Shown one piece after another: positions 13,523 to 20,285 of a stretch of DNA of 21,368 bases. The notes beneath the pieces are model-generated. The model had not been told where the DNA came from. It made no database searches and saw only the letters and a program-made list of their open reading frames with translations. Where the stretch lies: assembly GCA_031385325.1 (NCBI GenBank), contig JANNBJ010000207.1, positions 1 to 21,368 on the forward strand, given 5' to 3'. The stretch comes from SYFY01 sp031385325 (GTDB lineage Bacteria; Pseudomonadota; Gammaproteobacteria; Pseudomonadales; Azotimanducaceae). Every line of letters starts with the position of its first letter. Positions within the stretch are counted from its first letter, which is position 1. Both the position numbers and the translations under genes were made by a program.

Positions 13523-16400
13523 GAACTTCTCGTTTCAGAGAACGAAATACTCAAACCCCCAACAAGCGCTCAAACGGCTCGAGATCCAACGTCAATCATC
13601 AGCTCCGGAATTCGTCTCCGCATTGCAACTGAACAGTACTGATGAACCAGGCGTGATGCGCTTCATCCTCGGATTGCATCCCCGGATCCTCGAGTTGACC
13701 GAACGGGAGCGTGTTGGCTCCGGCTACACCGACGCACTAGGAAGTCTTGTAGAAAATCCACATCAGGTTTTGCGCTCGATATCGTTCGTCGACCCGGTTT
13801 CAACGGAGTTTTTCGATCAACAAGCAAAAATTGGCGCCGCATCGCACCCGATAAAACCGCGCGATATCGCCAACAGCTGGCTCATCCCCTGGTCGTCACG
13901 CGCAAGCGACGACCTTTCAACGGTAGCCATCTGCCACGGCGATGCGGCATTGACACACACGCAGCTGCACCTTCAGGCGCGCAGGTGGGCTGGCTTGTTG
14001 GCATCCGCTGGCGTCAGGCATGGCGACCGAGTGCTGGCCTGGACCCGGTCCTGCAATGAACTTGCTGCGGCGTGGATTGCCATGATGTCCATCGGCGCCG
14101 TGTACGTTCCGGTTCACGCTGATACGCCGGCAGCGCAGGTGATGACACTCGCGTCGGAACTTGGCAGCTCGCTGATACTGGCATCACCACAGCGCACCTC
14201 AGAACTCGCAGGTTCAGAATCCACCATCATTGCGCTGGCAGCGAACTCGCTGCAATTTGTCGAGCCGATGGATTTGCATGAACCTGACCCTGATGCCATC
14301 GCCCATATCTTCCACACTTCCGGCTCCACCGGCAGTGCCAAGCCGATCGCCGTATCACATCGTGCGCTGGCCGCGTCGATCCAGAGCTGGGTCGAGGCCA
14401 ACGAGATGCAAACCGGTGAGGTCATCCTTCACTTCTACGCCATTACCTTTGATCCCTGGCTCACCGGACTCATTCCGGCACTCTGGCTCGATGGCTCTTG
14501 TGTCATCAGCGATCAGGGCCAACCTGTCTTCGGTCCTGAATTGCTCAAGCAACTGGAACAGCATCGGGTTTCCACACTGTGTACACCGACTGCCTACTTT
14601 CATGCGCTCTGTGACCTGCGCCTGCCACCACACGTGAAGCGCTGGATCGTTGGCGGTGAAGCGCTGGCTGCCGACAAGGCCATGCGATTCCTGCGACAAC
14701 AAGACATCCCACACACCACCCGGCTCATCAACGCCTACGGGCCGACCGAAACCACCATCTGGGCCAGCATCCTCGACGTGACGACTGACCACGCCGAACG
14801 CGTCCCGCTCGGTCGACCACTCCCGACCTGCAGCTTCAGGATCTGTGATGCGTGGGGAAATTACACGCCGTTCGGTGTACCGGGCGAACTGTGGATCGGC
14901 GGTCCACAGGTGGCGAATGGCTATTTCAACCAGCCCGAACTCACGCAGGAACGATTTGTTGAACTGTCCATCGAAGGTAACAAGGACTCAGGCACACGCT
15001 GGTACAAAACGGGAGACCTGGTCCGTTGGCGCAAAGATGGCGATCTGGACTTTCTGGGTCGCATCGACCGTCAGGTGCAGATCCGTGGTCACCGTATCGA
15101 ACCTGCCGAGATCGAGATTGCGCTACGTAAACTCGACGGCGTCAAGGATGCTTTGGTGGTCCCCGTCAGTTTGAACACCACCACGACACTCTGCGCCTGG
15201 CTCATACCATTGGTGAGCAACACGACGCTGGATCCGGTCCGTTTGCGCGCTGACCTGTTGCGCAGTTTGCCCGAGTACAAAGTGCCAAAGTGGCTGCTCA
15301 CTCTCGATGACTTTCCACGCAGTCCGAATGGGAAGATCGATCCATCCCGTTTGCCTGATGTCGACTTCGCACAGGTCCAGAACGTCACTGACCGGCTGCC
15401 AACACTCACACTGTGGGATCTGCGACTGACCTTCGAGGAGGTCCTCCACCTGCCACGGGTCGGCATTGACGATGACTTCTTTGCTCTCGGCGGCGATTCA
15501 CTGATGTTGGTCGAGCTGCTGGCCACCATCGAGCGACGCTTTGGCAAGACGCTCGAAGCCACACAAGTCATCCAGCATCCAACGATTGGCGGCCTCGCAC
15601 GCTTCCTCGAAAGTGACCGTTCCGCGCCTGCATCACTCGTGGTCGAGATGAAACGCGGTACGTTGGCACCGCTCTTCTGTATTCCGGGTGCAGGCGGGAT
15701 CGGTGTGGAGTTCTACCCACTGTCGCGCCGATTGCACGATGACCAGCCGGTCATCGTCTTGCGTTCATCCGGAACAGATGGCCATGCGCATCCACCGGCG
15801 AGCGCACATGATCTGCTCGAAGAACATGTTCGGCAGATCATGGACTACCGAGCGCACCACAACGAACGAAGACCCGTGCATTTGATGGGTTATTCCCTCG
15901 GCGGTATCTTTGCCTGGGAAGTCGCGCAACAACTGCTCTCACGTGGCATCGACATTGGCGAGATATTCCTTATTGACAGCCACATCGCAACGAAATCCGC
16001 ACGAGCATTGTTCAAGAAGCCAGGACGAGGGCTTGTTGCGCGCGTGCGCGAGAGATTCCTCAAGCCCGGTAACGACGAGCACCGGGCACTTGCGGAGCAG
16101 CTCAACGCCGCAGTCCGAAGCGGTCAGATCATGGAAGCTTCGGCGCTCGGTCGGTACAACCTGCTGGTCCAGGCGGGTTTTTTCCGTGACATCGAAAGTC
16201 GCCCCGCCGAGTTTTCCACAACGTTTTTACTGGCCTCGCGCGGACCTCGCCACAAACACGCCGAACTATGGAAGTCGTTGGCGCGCAATCTATCCATCCA
16301 GATCATCGATGGAGAGCATGAGGGAGACCAGTCGATCGTGAGAGAACCGGCAGTCGGCCCGTTGGCTGAGGTTGTCAGGGTTGTACTTGGGAAGAACTGA
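13311..16400 (+). CDS. Single-module NRPS, second half: rest of C domain, A, T and TE domains
   Basis: Numbered from GTG 13311 (residue 1), this frame holds the end of the condensation domain (VGLPFHGR, DRLIGF). The adenylation domain follows at roughly 190-690: A3 TSGSTG at 336-341 with Lys344, A5 AYGPTETT at 475-482, A7 YKTGDL, A8 GRIDRQVQIRGHRIEP, and catalytic Lys675 in NGKID. The carrier domain carries GGDS with phosphopantetheinyl Ser730. A type I thioesterase closes the protein, with GYSLGG (Ser862), Asp889 (LIDS) and His1003 (GEHEG). The binding pocket opens with Asp381 (FDPWLTG); that Asp normally contacts the alpha-amino group, so an alpha-amino acid is likely. The start is an artefact of the frameshift at about 13290: no ribosome site, and the domain begins mid-fold. 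The stop at 16398-16400 is normal. Confidence 0.93.
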   Translation: MVGLPFHGRAANEDRLIGFKSEILPVRLDLDPEMTFAELVQQVHLRAKESLDRRGTSIANPIHAPHYQVSENFSFQRTKYSNPQQALKRLEIQRQSSAPEFVSALQLNSTDEPGVMRFILGLHPRILELTERERVGSGYTDALGSLVENPHQVLRSISFVDPVSTEFFDQQAKIGAASHPIKPRDIANSWLIPWSSRASDDLSTVAICHGDAALTHTQLHLQARRWAGLLASAGVRHGDRVLAWTRSCNELAAAWIAMMSIGAVYVPVHADTPAAQVMTLASELGSSLILASPQRTSELAGSESTIIALAANSLQFVEPMDLHEPDPDAIAHIFHTSGSTGSAKPIAVSHRALAASIQSWVEANEMQTGEVILHFYAITFDPWLTGLIPALWLDGSCVISDQGQPVFGPELLKQLEQHRVSTLCTPTAYFHALCDLRLPPHVKRWIVGGEALAADKAMRFLRQQDIPHTTRLINAYGPTETTIWASILDVTTDHAERVPLGRPLPTCSFRICDAWGNYTPFGVPGELWIGGPQVANGYFNQPELTQERFVELSIEGNKDSGTRWYKTGDLVRWRKDGDLDFLGRIDRQVQIRGHRIEPAEIEIALRKLDGVKDALVVPVSLNTTTTLCAWLIPLVSNTTLDPVRLRADLLRSLPEYKVPKWLLTLDDFPRSPNGKIDPSRLPDVDFAQVQNVTDRLPTLTLWDLRLTFEEVLHLPRVGIDDDFFALGGDSLMLVELLATIERRFGKTLEATQVIQHPTIGGLARFLESDRSAPASLVVEMKRGTLAPLFCIPGAGGIGVEFYPLSRRLHDDQPVIVLRSSGTDGHAHPPASAHDLLEEHVRQIMDYRAHHNERRPVHLMGYSLGGIFAWEVAQQLLSRGIDIGEIFLIDSHIATKSARALFKKPGRGLVARVRERFLKPGNDEHRALAEQLNAAVRSGQIMEASALGRYNLLVQAGFFRDIESRPAEFSTTFLLASRGPRHKHAELWKSLARNLSIQIIDGEHEGDQSIVREPAVGPLAEVVRVVLGKN

Positions 16401-16477
16401 CTCGTTACCACCGCACAGTACGGTGTCGACCAATTGTTTAAGATGCGTGGTCTCAAATCACGATCGACGTACCTGGA

Positions 16478-17320
16478 ATGGACATCCTGTTACTTCTGAA
16501 GGCCGCCCTGATGGGCGTGGTTGAGGGACTGACCGAGTTCCTGCCTATCTCGAGCACAGGGCATCTGATCCTCGCCGGGTGGCTCCTCGAGTTCAATGAA
16601 TCCGTCGGCGAGGACAAGGCAAAAGTATTCGACATCGCCATTCAGACCGGCGCCATCTTTGCCATCGTACTGATCTACTGGCAACGTTTGTTGAGCACCC
16701 TGGTCGGTCTTGGCAGTGAACCGCGCGCCCAACGGTTTGCCCTCAACGTCACCATCGGCTTTGCACCAGCCGTAATCCTCGGCATGGCGTTTGGCGCCGC
16801 CATCAAAGCTCATCTGTTCACCCCCACCGTAGTCGCCTCAACATTCATCATCGGTGGCTTCATCATCCTCTGGGTCGAACGGTGGCAACTGACCGCCGCG
16901 GCGGCGCGGGTGGTTGAGGTTGATGACATGAGCCCCATGGATGCCCTCAAGGTTGGACTGCTGCAGTGCCTGGCCCTGGTGCCTGGCACCAGTCGATCAG
17001 GCGCCAGCATCATCGGCGGCATGGTCATGGGTTTGTCGCGAAAGGCCGCAACCGAGTTCAGTTTTTTCCTGGGTATTCCGACATTGATGGGCGCTGGTGT
17101 TTACAGCTTGTACAAGGAACGTGAGTTGCTGTCCGCCACCGACGTTCCCCTGTTTGGTGTCGGTCTACTGCTGTCATTCATCTCGGCCTGGATCTGTGTG
17201 CGCTGGTTGATCAACTACGTTTCGACACACGACTTCAGGCCATTCGCCTGGTACCGGATTGCTTTCGGGGTGCTGATCCTTGTGACCAACTATTTTGGCT
17301 GGATTTCATGGGCTGAGTGA
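16478..17320 (+). CDS. uppP: Undecaprenyl-diphosphatase (UppP/BacA family)
   Basis: A 280-residue integral membrane protein. It removes one phosphate from undecaprenyl diphosphate (EC 3.6.1.27), recycling the lipid carrier for peptidoglycan and other cell-wall polymers, and it confers bacitracin tolerance. Both signature motifs are present: EGLTEFLPISSTGHL (Glu16, Glu20, Ser26, His29) and PGTSRSG with Arg173. Multiple hydrophobic helices follow. Length is the family norm. The ATG at 16478 is preceded only by ACCTGGA, a weak ribosome site. The 77 bp after the NRPS stop hold no strong promoter. The convergent ketopantoate reductase gene ends 30 bp downstream. Genes of this family often stand alone, so its position after the NRPS need not imply a link. 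Confidence 0.97.
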   Translation: MDILLLLKAALMGVVEGLTEFLPISSTGHLILAGWLLEFNESVGEDKAKVFDIAIQTGAIFAIVLIYWQRLLSTLVGLGSEPRAQRFALNVTIGFAPAVILGMAFGAAIKAHLFTPTVVASTFIIGGFIILWVERWQLTAAAARVVEVDDMSPMDALKVGLLQCLALVPGTSRSGASIIGGMVMGLSRKAATEFSFFLGIPTLMGAGVYSLYKERELLSATDVPLFGVGLLLSFISAWICVRWLINYVSTHDFRPFAWYRIAFGVLILVTNYFGWISWAE

Positions 17321-17342
17321 TCCACTAACGATGGTCGGATCA
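17318..17342. terminator. Possible bidirectional terminator between uppP and the ketopantoate reductase gene
   Basis: TGATCC (17318-17323) and GGATCA (17337-17342) make a 6-bp stem with a 13-base loop in the 30-bp convergent gap, starting on the uppP stop codon. It lacks a U-tract and is short. Confidence 0.25.
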
Positions 17343-17350
17343 TCCAGGTT

Positions 17351-18301
17351 TCAGAACGATATTTCTCCTCGGGCACGCCGCTCTTGCGGCATGAGGCAAT
17401 CGAGGATGAATTTATTCACGGGTGTCGGTACGCCAAGCGATTCTCCCAACCGCACGATGACACCAATCTGGGCATCCAGTTCAGAGGGCCGCCCCTCCAT
17501 GATGTCGCGCTGCATCGATGCAGTTGTCCCAAAGGGGACCGCCTCATGCACGGCGGTGACACGGCTGATGGCATCGGGCGCCCACTTCACGCCGAGTGCC
17601 CGACCCACAAACCAGATTTCCCGCTTCGCCGATTCGACCAATTGCCTGGTGCCGGGATCTGCTCGCGTGACACCCATCGGCGCTCTGGTGATTGCGCCAA
17701 CCGCGCCAGTAGGCGCAACACCGAGAAACTTCTGCCACAGCGCGGCGAGCATGTCCTGCGGAATTTCTGCGGTGACACCCTTGGCCTGTGCAAACGCTGC
17801 GCGCAGAGCCTCAATCTTTTCACGCATGTTGTTGCGCGACGTGGGACCAACCAGGCCGAACTGAATGTAGGGCGCAACCGCCACATGACGGATACAACCC
17901 GGCGCCTCGATGCGGGCAGAAATTCCGCAGGCACCACCCAGCACATGATCATCGCCAAGCACGCTGGCCAGCACCGTCGTTGCATCCACGCCGTTCTGCA
18001 GGGGCAGCACGAGGGTGTCGCTGCCAATCATCGGCCGCATGGCTTCAGCAGCAGCCTGCAGGTGCCAGGCTTTCACCGCAACAACCACGACATCGACAAC
18101 CCCGACATCACCGGGGTTGCTGATGGCATTCACCGGCTTGATGACAAAGTCACCCGCCGGGCTGAACACCCGCAAACCATCGCGTTGCATCGCGGCCAGA
18201 TGTTCGCCCCGCGCAATAAAAACCACATCGTGCCCGGCCTCGGCGAGGCGCCCACCGTAGTAACCGCCAACACCGCCAACGCCGTAAATAGCTATTCGCA
18301 T
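17351..18301 (-). CDS. panE: 2-dehydropantoate 2-reductase (ketopantoate reductase family, PanE/ApbA)
   Basis: A 316-residue NADPH-dependent reductase of the PanE/ApbA family; the classical reaction reduces ketopantoate to pantoate for coenzyme A synthesis. The N-terminal GVGGVGG dinucleotide loop is at residues 8-14, followed by PLQNGV. The substrate-domain segment LWQKFLGVAPTG carries the catalytic Lys, and TASMQRDIMEGRPSELD near the C-terminus matches the conserved SM-x2-D-x3-G-R-x(S/T)-E-(L/I)-D signature. I chose ATG 18301 over a GTG two codons upstream because GAG lies seven bases before ATG. Many PanE-like paralogues act on other oxo acids, and no panB or panC is adjacent, so the gene symbol is provisional. 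A short divergent gap separates it from the YqhA-like gene. Confidence 0.85.
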   Translation of the reverse strand: MRIAIYGVGGVGGYYGGRLAEAGHDVVFIARGEHLAAMQRDGLRVFSPAGDFVIKPVNAISNPGDVGVVDVVVVAVKAWHLQAAAEAMRPMIGSDTLVLPLQNGVDATTVLASVLGDDHVLGGACGISARIEAPGCIRHVAVAPYIQFGLVGPTSRNNMREKIEALRAAFAQAKGVTAEIPQDMLAALWQKFLGVAPTGAVGAITRAPMGVTRADPGTRQLVESAKREIWFVGRALGVKWAPDAISRVTAVHEAVPFGTTASMQRDIMEGRPSELDAQIGVIVRLGESLGVPTPVNKFILDCLMPQERRARGEISF

Positions 18302-18366
18302 AAGCACTCAACCATTCTGTCAAAGAAAATCATCTGCGATATTCGAGTAATTCTGGAGTGAGCAGT

Positions 18367-18406
18367 CTGCCATCACCTGCGAAGCGCAAGCCACAGATGA
18401 TGGCAG
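18367..18406. other. Nested hairpin in the divergent panE / yqhA-like intergenic region
   Basis: CTGCCATCA (18367-18375) and TGATGGCAG (18398-18406) are perfect inverted repeats of 9 bp. Inside their 22-base loop a second small stem TGCG-AAG-CGCA forms. The element lies 66 bases upstream of panE and about 115 bases upstream of the next gene, and could be a leader structure or a regulator site. No U-tract follows. Confidence 0.4.
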
Positions 18407-18462
18407 CCACGCCAAGTACAAATCTGAATCGGGATGCTCGACCAGCGCGGGACCAACACCCT

Positions 18463-18490
18463 TGAGTCATGAAGGTCAGCTCTATATCTT
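18463..18490 (+). promoter_or_regulatory. Possible promoter of the YqhA-like gene
   Basis: TTGAGT (18463-18468) and TATATC (18484-18489) lie 15 bp apart, about 30 bp before the ATG. The match and spacing are both imperfect. Confidence 0.25.
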
Positions 18491-18521
18491 CTGATCTTTC
18501 CTCAATCAGACCGAAGCACCC

Positions 18522-19121
18522 ATGTCACAACCCCCAGTTCAGCTCTCCAATCAGGACAGAGGACCACTGGCAACCCTGATTTTCAGTTCGCGCTGGCTAC
18601 AGCTACCGCTGTATCTCGGTTTGATCGTTGCGCAGGGCATGTACGTGGTGCTGTTTGTGCGGGAGCTGTGGCACCTGATTTCGGGCGTGCTCGGCATCGG
18701 GGAAGGCCCAGTACGTACCGTGCCCATGACCGAACAGGAGATCATGCTGATCGTTCTCGGGCTAATCGATGTGGTGATGATTTCCAACCTGTTGGTCATG
18801 GTTATCGTCGGCGGCTACGAGACGTTTGTCTCGCGGCTGAACCTGCACGGGCACCCGGATCAGCCAGAATGGCTGAGCCATGTGAATGCGTCGGTACTGA
18901 AGGTCAAACTCGCCATGGCGATCATCGGCATCTCGTCGATACACCTGCTGAAGACTTTTATCGAGGCCGGCTCAATCGGCACCCCGGACTCAAAGTTCAC
19001 TGCCGAGGGCGTGATGTGGCAGACCATCATCCACAGTATCTTCATCCTCTCGGCGATCGGTATCGCCTGGACCGACTACATCATGCAGCAGACCTCCAGA
19101 CTCGGTAAAACATCGGTCTGA
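18522..19121 (+). CDS. YqhA/UPF0114 family membrane protein (TIGR00645)
   Basis: A 199-residue integral membrane protein resembling E. coli YqhA. Four hydrophobic segments are visible at about residues 28-50, 73-98, 128-146 and 165-186. Family sequence includes SRWLQLPLYLGL near the N-terminus, VIVGGYE-FVS in the middle, and a conserved KVKLAMAIIGISSIHLLKTF segment. The biochemical function of the family is not established, so I give none. It starts at ATG 18522 with only a weak purine-rich site. It is on the same strand as motA 123 bp downstream, but nothing in sequence links it to the flagellar motor. Length is slightly above the E. coli protein. Confidence 0.88.
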   Translation: MSQPPVQLSNQDRGPLATLIFSSRWLQLPLYLGLIVAQGMYVVLFVRELWHLISGVLGIGEGPVRTVPMTEQEIMLIVLGLIDVVMISNLLVMVIVGGYETFVSRLNLHGHPDQPEWLSHVNASVLKVKLAMAIIGISSIHLLKTFIEAGSIGTPDSKFTAEGVMWQTIIHSIFILSAIGIAWTDYIMQQTSRLGKTSV

Positions 19122-19199
19122 TCGGGATCTCATCCTCGGTACGACCACAACAGCCCACTTCTGGCGAATCCCTGAAGCCGAGCTAGTCTTTCCCTGCGG

Positions 19200-19237
19200 A
19201 GCAGGTTCTGGAAAGTACAGCAGGTTCAGGAAGGTCA
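19200..19237 (+). repeat. Two tandem 19-bp copies in the motA leader carrying Shine-Dalgarno-like cores
   Basis: AGCAGGTTCTGGAAAGTAC (19200-19218) is followed by AGCAGGTTCAGGAAGGTCA (19219-19237), alike over the first 17 bases apart from two changes. The second copy's AGGAAGG lies ten bases before the motA ATG and is the likely ribosome site; the first holds GGAAAG. Confidence 0.5.
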
Positions 19238-19244
19238 CGGCGGC

Positions 19245-20102
19245 ATGAACACAATCGTTGGTCTGATCATGGTGCTGGGCGCGTGCGCGTCCGGCTTTGT
19301 GCTGGCTGGCGGTAACCTTTTGGCCCTGTGGCAGCCGTTTGAACTGCTGATCATTGGTGGCGCGGCCATCGGTGCACTGGTGATGTCCAACCCCCTCGCC
19401 CTCTCGATCGGTGTCCTCAAGGGCTTCGGCTCCATCTTCAAGGCCTCACCTTTCAAGAAGACGCTCTACCTCGAACTGCTCGCGCTCCTGTTCGACATCT
19501 TCGCCAAGATCCGGCGTGAAGGGGCGCTCGGTATCGAAAAGGACATCGACGCACCCGCCGAGAGCCCGATCTTCAAGAAATACGAAGAGATCGAAAAAAT
19601 CCACGGCTCGATGGACTTCATCATCGACTACCTGCGCGTGATCATCCTCGGGGGGGTCACCACTTATGACCTGGAAGCCCTCTTCGACAATGAACTTGAA
19701 ACCCATCACGCCGAGTCACACCTGGTGCCCGGTGCCATCGGCAAGCTCGCCGAAGGTCTGCCCGGCTTCGGGATCGTCGCCGCGGTGATGGGCGTGGTGA
19801 TCACCATGAGCCATGTCGGCGGTGACCCGGCCGTGCTCGGCCATCACGTTGGCGCCGCACTGGTTGGTACCTTCCTCGGCATTCTCATGTCCTATGGGAT
19901 CTTCGGCCCCATGGGAAACTACCTGGAACACAAGGCACGCGAAGAATCGAAGTTCTACGAGTGCATCAAGGTCGCCATCATGGCGAGCTTCAAAGGTGCA
20001 CCACCCCAGCTCGCCGTCGAGTTCGGCCGCAAGATCCTCTATCACGAAGTGCGTCCGTCCTGGATCGAGGTCGAGGAGCGTTGCAAGCAGAAGACGGCGT
20101 AG
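19245..20102 (+). CDS. motA: MotA, proton-type flagellar stator subunit
   Basis: A 285-residue MotA, the inner-membrane partner of MotB that couples proton flow to flagellar rotation. The functional residues fall at E. coli positions: Arg90 and Glu98 in the cytoplasmic loop (KIRREGALGIEKD), which contact FliG, and Pro173 (GLPGFG) and Pro222 (FGPMGNY) near the channel. Four hydrophobic segments are present, with the long cytoplasmic domain between the second and third. The ATG at 19245 is preceded by AGGAAGG in the second of two 19-bp repeats. Its TAG stop (20100-20102) is the first three bases of the palindromic element, so the natural end may have been changed or supplied by an insertion. 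No flagellar sigma28-type promoter is obvious upstream. Confidence 0.97.
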   Translation: MNTIVGLIMVLGACASGFVLAGGNLLALWQPFELLIIGGAAIGALVMSNPLALSIGVLKGFGSIFKASPFKKTLYLELLALLFDIFAKIRREGALGIEKDIDAPAESPIFKKYEEIEKIHGSMDFIIDYLRVIILGGVTTYDLEALFDNELETHHAESHLVPGAIGKLAEGLPGFGIVAAVMGVVITMSHVGGDPAVLGHHVGAALVGTFLGILMSYGIFGPMGNYLEHKAREESKFYECIKVAIMASFKGAPPQLAVEFGRKILYHEVRPSWIEVEERCKQKTA

Positions 20103-20281
20103 GCCGCACTATTCATGAAAGATCGTAGCGAGGGCGTCGAGAGTAGTGAAAACGCTGGGTGGCGCGGACCGGAGTGCGCGCAGGCGTGCTTGACAGCACG
20201 TCGAGCACGCGGAGGGAGCACGCCCGGTGTTTTCGCTGCTCTCGGCGTCCGCAGTAGGTCATTCATGAATAGGGCGGCCTA
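20100..20281 (+). repeat. 182-bp imperfect palindromic element (MITE- or REP-like) filling the motA-motB junction
   Basis: The segment folds back on itself over its whole length. TAGGCCGC (20100-20107) mirrors GCGGCCTA (20274-20281). The outer 60 bases of each arm match with few interruptions, including ATTCATGAA (20111-20119) mirrored at 20260-20268 and GAAAAC mirrored by GTTTTC. The apex is CGTGCT-TGAC-AGCACG (20185-20200). It begins on the motA stop codon and ends four bases before the motB ATG. No gene is likely inside. Length, terminal palindrome and lack of coding suggest a mobile non-autonomous palindrome, but no target-site duplication is clear. Confidence 0.75.
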
Positions 20282-20285
20282 AACG

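Noticed and set aside
16409..16425. Small hairpin CACCG/CGGTG after the NRPS stop
   Set aside because: Only five base pairs and no U-tract; too weak to call a terminator.
17384..18361. Plus-strand open frame (about 325 codons) opposite ketopantoate reductase
   Set aside because: Shadow of panE, whose NADPH loop and SELD signature are unmistakable.
19122..19244. Sigma28 (FliA-type) promoter before motA
   Set aside because: No convincing TAAA with a properly spaced GCCGATAA was found, so none is annotated.
20042..20266. Minus-strand open frame inside the palindromic element
   Set aside because: Palindromic repeats often give open frames on the reverse strand. It has no start signal and overlaps the motA 3' end; treated as non-coding.
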